Of a DNA stretch of 64,000 nucleotides, positions 18,734 to 27,073 are shown piece after piece; the first letter of the stretch is position 1, and the number at the start of each line of letters is the position of its first letter. A program made the translations under genes and the position numbers. The stretch covers positions 494,528-558,527 of the forward strand of contig NZ_JANUCA010000002.1 of NCBI RefSeq assembly GCF_024807145.1, written 5' to 3'. Under the pieces are notes generated by a model that worked only from the letters and a program-made list of their open reading frames with translations, was not told the origin of the DNA and searched no databases. The DNA is from Microbacterium sp. AK031. Its GTDB lineage: Bacteria; Actinomycetota; Actinomycetes; Actinomycetales; Microbacteriaceae.

Positions 18734-19924
18734 TCAGCGCTCTGCGAGCACGCGTTCGTAGATTTCGATCATCGCCGCTGTGCGCGATGACTGGCGGAAT
18801 GCCGCTGCGACGTCAGGATCGGGGGTCGGTGCCGTCCCTGCCGTGATGTCGGATGCTGCGCGCTGAAGCGTCTCGGCGAGCGCGGTGACGGACGCATCCG
18901 GCACCGCCCACAATCCACCGCGCAGCTCAGCGGCGATGTCCGGGTCACTGACGACGGTCGGCGTGCCCAGCGTCGCCGCCTCGAACGGCGTCATGCCCTG
19001 CGTCTCGAAGCCGATCGAGGTCTGTACCACGGCATCCGCCGCGGCGATCCGCGCGAGAGTCTCGGCATAAGGGAGGCGTCCGGCGAATCGGATGCCGTCG
19101 TGCCCACGGGCGATCTTCTCAGCGGCGCGCAGCTGCCCGCCCCCGCCGATCACCTCGACCTCAGCATCCACGCGCGATTCGACGACTGCTTCGAGGAACG
19201 GCAGCAGCCGCTTTTCGGGACTCATCCGTCCGAGCCATACGAAGCGCGGTCGTCGGACGTCGGGCGCAGCGTTCGAGTCCCGCGCCGCGAGCGTCTGCGC
19301 CAGAAGCTCGTCGTCGATGCCATTCCACACCACGTCCACACGCTCGAAGACGCCGTGCTGCTCGAGCCGGCGCGCGAAGTGGCCGGAGGGAGCGGTGACC
19401 GCGCTCGATCCCTGTGCGATGCCGCGCAGGAACGCCCATCCGTCAGTCCCGCCGACCGGCCTGCCGATCCCCCGCATCGCCGATCGCCGCCAGGCGTTGA
19501 GCACGGCCAGCGCGGGCCTGTGCAGCCGCGTGACGGCGGCCATGCCGACATCCACGCGGTTGTGCATGGTGTGCACAACCGGGATGCCATAGCGATGCGC
19601 GAACCGATGACCGATGAACGCACCCCAGAAGTCGGCTTGCACGTGCACGAGGTCGACCGGGGGGCGCGAGGCGAACGCCCGGTCGAGGAAGCGATCGGTG
19701 CGCCGCCCCGGCCATGACATCGAGTACTCGCGGTCGAGGGTGATCGGCATGGAGGGGAGGTCGAAGGGGTTCGGCCACCCGAAGACGCTGCCGTTGTGCA
19801 TCTTCGGGGCGACCACGGTCACCGTGTGGCCTGCAAACTCGAGGTACTGCTTCTGCAGCCGCATCGACACCTGCGCGCCGCCGAGCGAAGCGAGGTGCTG
19901 ATCGCCGAAGAAGACGATGTGCAT
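18734..19924 (-). CDS. Family 4 glycosyltransferase
   Basis: 396 aa, GT-B fold. The N-terminal half has GGAQVSMRLQKQYLEFAGHTVTVVAP (acceptor side) and HVQADFWGAFIGHRFA. The C-terminal nucleotide-sugar half has VWLGRMSPEKRLLPFLEAV and a TPFEAATLGTPTVVSDPD acidic motif typical of GT4 enzymes. It lies 2 bp from a second GT4 gene with which it forms an operon. Probable role is in glycolipid or envelope glycan synthesis. Donor and acceptor are unknown. Confidence 0.88.
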   Translation of the reverse strand: MHIVFFGDQHLASLGGAQVSMRLQKQYLEFAGHTVTVVAPKMHNGSVFGWPNPFDLPSMPITLDREYSMSWPGRRTDRFLDRAFASRPPVDLVHVQADFWGAFIGHRFAHRYGIPVVHTMHNRVDVGMAAVTRLHRPALAVLNAWRRSAMRGIGRPVGGTDGWAFLRGIAQGSSAVTAPSGHFARRLEQHGVFERVDVVWNGIDDELLAQTLAARDSNAAPDVRRPRFVWLGRMSPEKRLLPFLEAVVESRVDAEVEVIGGGGQLRAAEKIARGHDGIRFAGRLPYAETLARIAAADAVVQTSIGFETQGMTPFEAATLGTPTVVSDPDIAAELRGGLWAVPDASVTALAETLQRAASDITAGTAPTPDPDVAAAFRQSSRTAAMIEIYERVLAER

Positions 19925-19926
19925 CG

Positions 19927-21168
19927 CTATGCCGGCAGCGGGTCGTCGCGGTACAGCGCTTCGAAGGTGTCGAGCGTGCGGTTGATGTCGTGCACCATGA
20001 CGCCGTCGAGCGATGCCTGCTGCATCCGCTCGTATTCGGCCGGCTCTGCCGTGAGCACATCGGTGAGGCGCGCGGCGAGTTCTGCGGCGTTCCCCGGTTC
20101 GAAAAGGTAACCGTTCTCGCCCTCATGCACGAGATGCGGCAGCGCGACGGCATCCGCGGCTACGATCGGCAGCGCCGAGGCCATCGCCTCCATGGTCGCG
20201 ATCGACTGCAGCTCGGCGATCGAGGCGATCACGAACAGGCTCGCGCGCGAGAGCAGTGCGCGCAGTTCCTCATCGGTAGTGCGGCCGTGGAATGCGACGC
20301 GCTCGGCGAGCCCGAGGTCGGCCGCGAGACGCTCGAGGCTCTTGCGCTGATCGCCGCCGCCGACGACGTCGAACGTCGTCTCGAGCGCGGGATCGAGCTT
20401 GGTCATCGCCTGTAGGATGACCTCGACCTGCTTCTCTGCGGTGAGGCGCCCCACGAAGATGATGCGGTTCTTCTCGCGCGGGGCGAGCACGGGTGTGTAC
20501 TGTGTGCGATCGATGCCGCAACTGATCGGTATGACACCCTGCACCTCGACGGTGCGCTCGAGGAAGTCGGCGGCACGACGAGTCGGCGTGGTGATGGCGC
20601 GTGTCAGCTCGAACGTGCGCTTGGCATCGGCCCAGGCGAATTTGAGCACCAGATTGTCGATGAACTTCGGCATCGTGGTGTGGTCGAGGATGTTCTCTGC
20701 CATCACGTGGTTGGTGGCGATGACCGGGATGCCGCGCTCGTGGGCGATGCGCGAGAGACCGCGACCGATCACGATGTGCGACTGGATGTGCACGACATCA
20801 GGCTGCACCCGGTCCATCACCTTGCGGGCGTAGTGCTTGGCACGCCACGGCCAGACGAAGCGCAGCCAGTCGTGCGGTGCCCAGCGCACCGACGGCAGGC
20901 GGTGCAGTGTCATGGGCTCGCCCTCGATCACCTCGGTCGCAGGCTCTGCCCGGCGGTACTTCCGGTTCGGCGCCACGACATGCACGTCGTGACCGCGCTG
21001 GACGAGACCGGCCGCCAGCCGCTCGGCGAAGCGGGCGGCACCGTTGATGTCGGGAGCGAAGGTGTCGCAGCCGATCACGATGCGCAACGGTCGATCACTG
21101 CGGGACGGGGCGGGCTCAGGGGCGCTCGACGGAACGACCTTGTCGATCGGAGCGTCAGAGGAGGTCAC
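19927..21168 (-). CDS. Family 4 glycosyltransferase (mannosyltransferase-like)
   Basis: 413 aa. IVIGCDTFAPDINGAARFAERLAAGLVQRGHDVHVVAP at the N-terminus and IIFVGRLTAEKQVEVILQAM, GGGDQRKSLERLA and SIAELQSIATMEAMASALPIVAAD at the C-terminus match GT4 enzymes such as actinobacterial phosphatidylinositol or diacylglycerol mannosyltransferases. Exact substrate cannot be told. It is the first gene of the two-gene operon. Confidence 0.88.
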   Translation of the reverse strand: MTSSDAPIDKVVPSSAPEPAPSRSDRPLRIVIGCDTFAPDINGAARFAERLAAGLVQRGHDVHVVAPNRKYRRAEPATEVIEGEPMTLHRLPSVRWAPHDWLRFVWPWRAKHYARKVMDRVQPDVVHIQSHIVIGRGLSRIAHERGIPVIATNHVMAENILDHTTMPKFIDNLVLKFAWADAKRTFELTRAITTPTRRAADFLERTVEVQGVIPISCGIDRTQYTPVLAPREKNRIIFVGRLTAEKQVEVILQAMTKLDPALETTFDVVGGGDQRKSLERLAADLGLAERVAFHGRTTDEELRALLSRASLFVIASIAELQSIATMEAMASALPIVAADAVALPHLVHEGENGYLFEPGNAAELAARLTDVLTAEPAEYERMQQASLDGVMVHDINRTLDTFEALYRDDPLPA

Positions 21169-21303
21169 GGATGGCAGCCTTAAGGTACGCGTCGGGATGA
21201 GCCCCGGTTCAGGGCGCTGGCAACTCTACCCGAGCGTTCCGCACACCCCGCGGAGGCCAGCCGCAGTCAGAGCCCGCGCAGACTCTTCCTCTACCGTGGT
21301 GAC

Positions 21304-21891
21304 ATGCGCATCTCCAGCTCCGCAGACCCGCAGCTCTGGATTCCCGTCACGGAGTCCTTCGGATGGCGGGGCCGCCGTCATCGCAAGGCAGCGTTGCGGA
21401 TGCTGATGGGCAATGCCGTGCAGGCGGGCGGCGGAACTCCGGCTCGAGGATCGCGCATCGGCGCCTGGGCGATCAGCCAGCTCGCGCCGGCGATGATGAA
21501 GCGCGCGAACGGCCGTGTGCTGGTGTGGACGTGGAAGGCAGAGCCGGAACTCGTGGTCGCGATGGCGTCGACGCAGGAACTGACGAACGACGTGCGCGCC
21601 GCGCGGGCCATGATGCCGATGGAGTACGACGACACCGAGTCGTTCCCCTCCAGGCTCGGCGCCGGCGAGAAGCTCGTGATGTCGTTCCCTGAGCAGCCCA
21701 CCGCACCTCCGTTCGCCACGTACACGTGGGACACCGGCACGCATCTGGTCACGCTCACTGCTGTGGGCGGTTCCCGTGAGACGTTCGGCACGCTCATCCC
21801 GGCTCTTGACGATCTGGCCCGCAGCATCCGCATCGCCGACGATCTCTCCGGCGGCGAGTCACCTGACGTACTGCGGATCGATCCCGCCTGA
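21304..21891 (+). CDS. Conserved hypothetical protein
   Basis: 195 aa, soluble, no signal peptide or membrane segment. It contains WAISQLAPAMMKRANGRVLVWTW and later YTWDTGTHLVTLTAVGG. I do not recognise the family. The ATG is supported by TACCGT (21292-21297), 6 nt upstream, as a leaderless start. It stands alone between the divergent glycosyltransferase operon and the mgtE leader region. Confidence 0.7.
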   Translation: MRISSSADPQLWIPVTESFGWRGRRHRKAALRMLMGNAVQAGGGTPARGSRIGAWAISQLAPAMMKRANGRVLVWTWKAEPELVVAMASTQELTNDVRAARAMMPMEYDDTESFPSRLGAGEKLVMSFPEQPTAPPFATYTWDTGTHLVTLTAVGGSRETFGTLIPALDDLARSIRIADDLSGGESPDVLRIDPA

Positions 21892-22071
21892 CCGCATTCA
21901 GCAGGAGCACGTCGAATTCAACGAGACCCTGACGTCGGCGATCGCGCCGCCGGCGGTGCGCAGGCGTCGTCCATCCGGATCGACTACATTTGGCCGAGGC
22001 AGGAACGTGCGTTCCGCCGCGATCCGATCACAGCACAGCGGACACGAAGACGGAAGCGAGGTGGTACTCCC
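21892..22071 (+). other. Non-coding region before the mgtE leader ORF
   Basis: No gene is evident here. The stretch should contain the mgtE promoter. TACATT at about 21988 is a possible -10, but no good -35 is visible. No M-box (ykoK) riboswitch consensus could be matched by eye. The region ends in the Shine-Dalgarno of the leader ORF at 22072. Confidence 0.5.
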
Positions 22072-22137
22072 ATGAGTGGTGATAGTTGCCATCAGCATCC
22101 GGACTCCGCCATCGCTCTCGAGGCAACCCGCCTCTGA
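22072..22137 (+). CDS. Leader ORF upstream of mgtE (21 aa, ends LEATRL)
   Basis: This ATG is preceded by GAGGTGG (22058-22064) with 7-nt spacing. It encodes 21 residues, MSGDSCHQHPDS then AIALEATRL, then TGA. The stop is 100 nt before the mgtE ATG. The last six codons plus stop are nearly identical (18 of 21 bases) to the end of another leader ORF at 60975-61037. The position, strong ribosome site and shared C-terminus suggest a regulatory leader peptide rather than a functional protein. This is an inference. Confidence 0.6.
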   Translation: MSGDSCHQHPDSAIALEATRL

Positions 22138-22237
22138 CGGCTCCTGCGGAACTCCGGCTTCGACACATCCGTCCAGCCGACGCCCGCCCGCGCGTATCCG
22201 CGCTCCTCTAGTCGGCATGCCTGAAAGAAGCACGCCC

Positions 22238-23608
22238 ATGACCACAGAGCAGATCCCGGCCACTGCACCTTCGACGACGCAGCTCCTCGACACGATCGAG
22301 CAAAGCATGTCGAATCGCGATCTCGCCACGGCATCCGCCAGCCTGTCACCAGTGCCGATCTGGCAGGTGGTGCAGGTTCTCGAACGACTGAGCCCTCGAG
22401 AGTGCGCCGTCGTATACCGCCTGCTCCCGAAGCAGCGAGCCGTCGAAGTCTTCGAGGCGCTGTCGCCCGAGTTGCAGGGTGAGCTCGTCCACGGTCTTCA
22501 GGATGCCGAGGTCGCCGCCCTCTTCGCGGAGATGGACCCGGACGACCGCGTCTGGCTGCTCGACGAACTGCCGGCATCCCTCGCTCCGCGTCTGCTGCGC
22601 GGTCTCTCGGCGCACGAGCGCGATCTCACGGCGTCTGTCCTCGGGTATCCGCATGACTCGATCGGTCGGCGCATGAGCCCGGAGTACGTCACCACGCACC
22701 CCGACCTCTCCGTTGCGCAGACACTGCAGCGGATGCGCGCGCGCATCGCCGACGCGGAGACGATCTACACGCTGCCCGTGACGGATCACGCGCGAAAGGT
22801 CGTCGGGGTTGTGAGCCTCCGTGATCTGCTCGCCGCCGCAGACGACGCGCTGGTCGATTCGCTGATGCACGAGGCGCACACGGTCAGCGCCGACACGGAT
22901 GCCGAGACCGCCGCCCGCGACTGCACCGAGCTGGGTTTTCTCGCGGTCCCCGTGGTCGACAGCGAGGCGCGTCTGGTCGGCATCCTCACGATCGATGACG
23001 CCGCACGCATCCTCAAGCGCGAGGAGAGCGAGGATGCCGCCCGGCAAGGCGGCGTCGAGCCGCTCAGCCGCCCGTATCTTTCGACTCCGATCCGCCGGAT
23101 CGTGCGTTCGCGTGTCGTCTGGCTGCTGGTGCTCGCCGTCGGTGCAACGCTCACGGTGAAAGTGCTGTCGGTGTTCGAGGCCACGCTGGAGCAGATGACC
23201 GTGCTGGCGCTGTTCGTCCCGCTGCTCATCGGCACCGGCGGGAACACCGGGAATCAGGCGGCGACGACCGTGACCCGTGCGCTCGCGCTCGGCGAAGTCC
23301 GCCCGCGAGACCTGCTGCGCGTCCTGACTCGGGAGCTGCGAGTCGGTGTGTCGCTCGGCGTACTGCTCGGCCTGCTGGGGTTCGGTATCACGGCGCTCGT
23401 GTACGACTGGCGGATCGGACTCGTGATCGGCTGCACGCTCATCGCGGTGTGCGCTGCTGCCGCGACCATCGGCGGGATCATGCCGCTGGTCGCGCGGATG
23501 ATCCGCGTGGATCCCGCCGTGTTCTCGAATCCGTTCATCACGACTTTCGTGGATGCGACGGGACTGGTGATCTACTTCCTCATCGCCCGGCTGATCCTCG
23601 GAATCTGA
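22238..23608 (+). CDS. mgtE: Magnesium transporter MgtE
   Basis: 456 aa. The N-terminal MgtE_N superhelical domain (about 25-140) is followed by tandem CBS domains (about 150-275) and then five membrane helices. Pore motifs are GTGGNTGNQAATTVTRALALGE and, in the last helix, the conserved pore Asp of TFVDATG (Asp439). MgtE is a gated Mg2+ channel closed by cytosolic Mg2+ through the CBS/N domains. The ATG at 22238 follows GAAAGAAG. In-frame codons farther upstream overlap the leader ORF and give no family sequence. Confidence 0.93.
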   Translation: MTTEQIPATAPSTTQLLDTIEQSMSNRDLATASASLSPVPIWQVVQVLERLSPRECAVVYRLLPKQRAVEVFEALSPELQGELVHGLQDAEVAALFAEMDPDDRVWLLDELPASLAPRLLRGLSAHERDLTASVLGYPHDSIGRRMSPEYVTTHPDLSVAQTLQRMRARIADAETIYTLPVTDHARKVVGVVSLRDLLAAADDALVDSLMHEAHTVSADTDAETAARDCTELGFLAVPVVDSEARLVGILTIDDAARILKREESEDAARQGGVEPLSRPYLSTPIRRIVRSRVVWLLVLAVGATLTVKVLSVFEATLEQMTVLALFVPLLIGTGGNTGNQAATTVTRALALGEVRPRDLLRVLTRELRVGVSLGVLLGLLGFGITALVYDWRIGLVIGCTLIAVCAAAATIGGIMPLVARMIRVDPAVFSNPFITTFVDATGLVIYFLIARLILGI

Positions 23609-23721
23609 GTCGGCCAGGCGACGCGGAACGCGATTTCGACTGCCTCGGGTTCGAGCACGGAGGAGTCCTCCGTAGAATCGCCGGATGACGTGGAGGCGCG
23701 TCCGAGGGGAGAGCAGCGAGA

Positions 23722-24375
23722 GTGAAGGCACGAACCACGTTCGGCGTGCTTCGTCTGGCCACGGCCGCGGTGTGCCTGACCGCGCTCGTGCATCGACTGT
23801 TCTGGGGCCTGAGTTCCCAGACGATCGCCGGTCGCAACTTCTTCGCGTACCTCACGGTCGAATCGAACTGCGCTCTCGTCATCCTGCTCGTGATCGGCGG
23901 AATCTTCGCGTTCCGCCGTGACGACGATCCTCGCTGGTTCAGCATCGCCCTCTCGCTCGTTCTGACGTGGACGATCACCGCGGGGCTCGCATTCGCGCTC
24001 ATCGTCTGGCAGGCCGGGCTCCGCGGCATCCGCGTCGATGTGCCGTGGTCTGACCATGTGCTGCACTTCTGGCTGCCCGCGTTCACCGCCATCGCGTGGA
24101 CCCTCACGCCCGGTCACCGCTCAGTGCCGTGGTGGATCATCCCCGGCTCTCTCGTGTTCCCGCTCGTGTGGGGCGGGGTCACGATGTGGCGCGGCCCGAT
24201 GATCGGATGGTATCCCTACTATTTCCTGGACCTGAGGCAAGTGAGCGGCATCGGTGAGTTCCTCATCACGAGCGGGCTCGCTCTGGCGATGTTCGCGCTC
24301 ATCTCCACCGTGCTCGCGGTGATAAGCCGGATCAGCCCGTCGCGTCGGAAGGCACGAACGCCTCAAGCGACCTGA
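23722..24375 (+). CDS. Pr6Pr family membrane protein
   Basis: 217 aa with about six membrane helices. VESNCALVILLVIGG, DHVLHFWLPAFTAIAW and WYPYYFLDL are typical of the actinobacterial Pr6Pr (androgen-induced-gene-1-like) membrane family of unknown function. The GTG at 23722 follows the purine-rich GAGGGGAGAG. TAGAAT (23673-23678) is a probable -10 about 44 nt upstream. The 3' end overlaps the convergent amine oxidase gene by 44 bp. Confidence 0.8.
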   Translation: MKARTTFGVLRLATAAVCLTALVHRLFWGLSSQTIAGRNFFAYLTVESNCALVILLVIGGIFAFRRDDDPRWFSIALSLVLTWTITAGLAFALIVWQAGLRGIRVDVPWSDHVLHFWLPAFTAIAWTLTPGHRSVPWWIIPGSLVFPLVWGGVTMWRGPMIGWYPYYFLDLRQVSGIGEFLITSGLALAMFALISTVLAVISRISPSRRKARTPQAT

Positions 24376-25681
24376 GCGCTGCCAGCAGGGCATCCTGCTC
24401 CTTGAGCTCCGCGAACTCCACCGCGTCGGCACCGCCGACGATGCCGACCAGCAGGTTCTCGCCGGTGACCGGCAGCAGGTTGATCCACGTGCGTACGGCA
24501 TGGTCACCGCCGACCGCATGCCAGATCGTCGCTTCAGTATCCCAGAAGGGCTCGTCGTACCTCAGCCAGATCGTCTCGATATGCCCCATCCCGAGGGCAT
24601 TCACCGCGCCGCGGTGCGGGAAGGGCAGTGGAGGCGCGAACTCGATGCCGTCACGCTGCAGCACTCCGAGCGGGACAGTGACCACGACGCGGTCGAATGA
24701 CGTGGACTCACCGGTGCCGAGTCGCAGGCTGACGCCGGAATCGTCGTAGGCGATGCGGCTCACCGGTGACGAAAGGGTCAGCTGCGCGTCGCCCAGGAGC
24801 TCTTCGACGAACGCGCCGAGATCGCCGACGGCTCCTCGGAATGCCGACTGCGGCAATGCGGGCGGGAACCATGCCGAGAGCTGGTCCGCGTCCGCACCGG
24901 ACGAGGTCGCGAGATATGCGAGAAGGGCAGCGAGCCCCGGCTCTTCGGGATCGGCACCCGTCTCCACCAGGGCTTCGGCCAGCGCGACGTCGGCAGGGAG
25001 AGCCTGCGCCGCGGCGATCGCGGTCTCGAGCGGCGCGTTGCCGGTCGGCTCGATCGCTCCCTCCGGCGAACGCCAGAGGGCAGTGGACAGTTCCACCGTC
25101 TCAGCGAGATCGGTGTCGTCGTCCGCCCCGACCAGCCATCCGCCGAGCTGAACAGGCAGCGGCCAGTCGTCGTCGAGCTGAGAGTGCAGGCGTCCGCCGA
25201 CGCGATCGCGCGCTTCCAAGACGGTCACCTCGACATCGAGGTCGGCGAGATCAGCCGCGACGGTCGCGCCGGCAAGACCGGCGCCGATCACGGCGATCCG
25301 CTCGCCCGCCTCCGCGGTGGCCCGCAGTCGCATCGCGGCGCTCTGCCCGGAGTGGATGGCGCCGCGCATCGTGCCGGGGTTGTCGACGTCGGTGGCCTCG
25401 CCGGCGAAATAGACCCGCCCGTCGACGGGTTCGGACAGCGTCGCGCGCGTGGCCGACTGCACGCCGATGCGCGTGTAGCTCACGGCGCCGCGCGCGTACT
25501 GGTCCGTGGCCCAAGTGCTGCGCATGCTCGCGGCGGGCGGCGGCACCATCGTCGTCGGCCACGGTGTGGGAGTGCGCGTCGGGGTCGGCGTCGGTTTCGG
25601 CTCCGGCGTGCAGGATACGAGCAGCACGCTGAGGGCGCCTGCTCCGGCGCCGATCAGCAGCTCGCGACGCGTCATCCTCAT
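24332..25681 (-). CDS. Flavin amine oxidase-like protein, apparently circularly permuted, exported lipoprotein
   Basis: 449 aa. The N-terminus has twin Arg (5-6), a hydrophobic core and lipobox LVSC (Cys24), so Tat export and lipidation are likely. A Pro/Thr-rich linker (about 25-50) follows. Residues about 56-118 (TWATDQYARGAVSY, GRVYFAGEATD, GTMRGAIHSGQSAA) are what normally forms the C-terminus of monoamine oxidases. Only then comes the FAD-binding VIGAGLAGAT (132-140) with LEARDRVGGR, which is normally N-terminal. The protein ends where classical enzymes would continue into the moved segment. Substrate unknown. Confidence 0.85.
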   Translation of the reverse strand: MRMTRRELLIGAGAGALSVLLVSCTPEPKPTPTPTRTPTPWPTTMVPPPAASMRSTWATDQYARGAVSYTRIGVQSATRATLSEPVDGRVYFAGEATDVDNPGTMRGAIHSGQSAAMRLRATAEAGERIAVIGAGLAGATVAADLADLDVEVTVLEARDRVGGRLHSQLDDDWPLPVQLGGWLVGADDDTDLAETVELSTALWRSPEGAIEPTGNAPLETAIAAAQALPADVALAEALVETGADPEEPGLAALLAYLATSSGADADQLSAWFPPALPQSAFRGAVGDLGAFVEELLGDAQLTLSSPVSRIAYDDSGVSLRLGTGESTSFDRVVVTVPLGVLQRDGIEFAPPLPFPHRGAVNALGMGHIETIWLRYDEPFWDTEATIWHAVGGDHAVRTWINLLPVTGENLLVGIVGGADAVEFAELKEQDALLAALRSLEAFVPSDATG

Positions 25682-25749
25682 CGTGTGGCCACACTACCCG
25701 TTCCCGGTCGACTTCACGCTTCGAGGAAGGCACGGGCGGCCGTCACCGC

Positions 25750-26325
25750 TCAGGCGCGCACGTACTCAGCGAGCACCACGCCAGACTCGTAGGGCGTGAT
25801 ACCGGTCGGACGGAAGGCGGCGGGCGCGTAGTCGCGCCCCTCGAACAGCGGGATGCCGGCGCCGAACAGCACCGGATTGCGCTTGAGCGCCAGGCGGTCG
25901 ATCTCGTCTCGCAGCACCGCGGCGAGCGCCCCACCGCCGCAGAGCCAGATCCCCCTGCCCTCTGCGGCTTTGACCTCCCGGACCACTTCGACGGGATCCC
26001 GGTCGGTGAACTCCACACCGTCGGAGCCTGCCGGCGCCTCGCGCCCGCGCGTGAAGACGATCTGCCTGAGGTGCTGGTACGGGTCGGGCAGATCGGGAAG
26101 TCCGACGGCGTAGGTGTTCCACCCCATGAGCACGGTGTCGAACGGTCCGCCGTCGACCGGGAACCCGGCCCGCTCAGCGAGCTGGGTCGGCGCAGTGCCC
26201 TGGTACCTCCTCGCGATGTCGGCGGCATGGTCTCCCTCGAACAGGAACTGGTCGAACTCGCCCCCAGGACCAGCGATGAATCCGTCGATGCTCACAGCGA
26301 CGTAGTAGGTGAGTTCTCGCATCAT
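25750..26325 (-). CDS. RibD C-terminal/dihydrofolate reductase-like protein
   Basis: 191 aa. YYVAVSIDGFIAGPGGEFDQF and GIWLCGGGALAAVL are the NADPH-binding fold signatures of the RibD_C/DHFR-like family seen in many actinobacterial standalone reductases. The substrate is not known and it is unlikely to be the housekeeping DHFR. ATGATG at 26320-26325 gives two adjacent starts. It is divergent from a TetR gene with two operator-like palindromes between them, so it is probably the regulated target. Confidence 0.85.
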   Translation of the reverse strand: MMRELTYYVAVSIDGFIAGPGGEFDQFLFEGDHAADIARRYQGTAPTQLAERAGFPVDGGPFDTVLMGWNTYAVGLPDLPDPYQHLRQIVFTRGREAPAGSDGVEFTDRDPVEVVREVKAAEGRGIWLCGGGALAAVLRDEIDRLALKRNPVLFGAGIPLFEGRDYAPAAFRPTGITPYESGVVLAEYVRA

Positions 26326-26330
26326 GTCTC

Positions 26331-26354
26331 CAATAACTACAGGTGCAGTGATTG
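26331..26354. promoter_or_regulatory. Imperfect palindrome, candidate TetR operator 1
   Basis: CAATAACTACAG/GTGCAGTGATTG is a 24-bp inverted repeat in which 9 of 12 bases pair (CAAT-ACT-CA). It lies just upstream of the reductase start at 26325 and next to the second site at 26358. Confidence 0.55.
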
Positions 26355-26357
26355 GAG

Positions 26358-26374
26358 ACTACAACAGTTGCAGT
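26358..26374. promoter_or_regulatory. Palindrome, candidate TetR operator 2
   Basis: ACTACAAC-A-GTTGCAGT has 7 of 8 paired bases around a single central base and shares the ACTnCA core with site 1. It precedes the leaderless TetR start at 26395 (TAGTGT at 26383-26388), so autoregulation is likely. Confidence 0.55.
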
Positions 26375-26394
26375 GGTTGCGCTAGTGTCGGGTC

Positions 26395-26964
26395 ATGGCC
26401 AAGAACGAAACGCGGCGAGCGCTCCTCGCCGATGCGGGCATCGCGGTGCTGGCGCGCGATGGTTCGCGTGGCTTGACTCATCGGGCCATCGATGCTGAGG
26501 CGAGCGTTCCGCTCGGCACCACGTCGAACTACTTCCGCAGCAGGGAGGCTCTGATCACCGGGCTGTTCGAGCGCATCGGCGTTCGCCTGGCACCGACGCC
26601 GGAAGATCTCGAGACCCGCGCGGCCGAGCAGCCGAGTCGCGAGCTGTTCGCGGACTACATCCGTGACATCGTCCGCCGTCTGATCACGAACCGTGAGGTG
26701 ACGATCGCGCTCTACGAACTGCGTCTCGATGCGTCCCGCCGCCCGGAGCTCGCCGCGTCGCTGGGCCAATGGCAGCGCGCCGCGTTCGACGGCGATGTCG
26801 CATTCAACGAGGCCGCCGGGCTGCCGGGTGGGCGCCGTGAAGTCGCCCTGTTCCATTACGCGATCGAGGGCCTGGTGTTCGATCGGCTCACCTCTCCCAT
26901 CGATCCGGGCACCCCGACCGACGAAGTCGTCGACGCCCTCGTCGCGGGGCTGCTGCCAGGCTGA
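26395..26964 (+). CDS. TetR family regulator
   Basis: 189 aa. The HTH region contains RALLADAGIAVLARDGSRGLTHRAIDAEA and VPLGTTSNYFRSREALITGLFERI. The start follows TAGTGT with 6-nt spacing, a leaderless arrangement. Its divergent neighbour is a RibD-like reductase. Ligand unknown. Confidence 0.88.
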   Translation: MAKNETRRALLADAGIAVLARDGSRGLTHRAIDAEASVPLGTTSNYFRSREALITGLFERIGVRLAPTPEDLETRAAEQPSRELFADYIRDIVRRLITNREVTIALYELRLDASRRPELAASLGQWQRAAFDGDVAFNEAAGLPGGRREVALFHYAIEGLVFDRLTSPIDPGTPTDEVVDALVAGLLPG

Positions 26965-26993
26965 TCGCCGGGGCGAGCACCCCAGCTTCTCCC

Positions 26994-27058
26994 GAAACAG
27001 GGCTTCCCGCACGAAACAGGACTTCGCACACCCAGTCTCGTGCGGGAAGTCCTGTCTC
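26994..27058. repeat. Long hairpin repeat between convergent genes (copy 1)
   Basis: The left arm CAGGGCTTCCCGCACGA (26998-27014) pairs with TCGTGCGGGAAGTCCTG (27038-27054), 16 of 17 bases, and GAAA/TCTC extend it. The loop holds a second degenerate copy of the left arm (AACAGGACTTCGCAC). A related hairpin lies at 39855-39920. Both sit between convergent gene ends, so they may act as bidirectional terminators or belong to a REP-like intergenic family. Confidence 0.8.
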
Positions 27059-27073
27059 GCGCGGGGAGCACCG

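Noticed and set aside
21892..22237. M-box (ykoK) Mg2+ riboswitch upstream of mgtE
   Set aside because: None of the conserved M-box segments could be matched by eye. The translated leader ORF is the better-supported element. A covariance-model search would decide.
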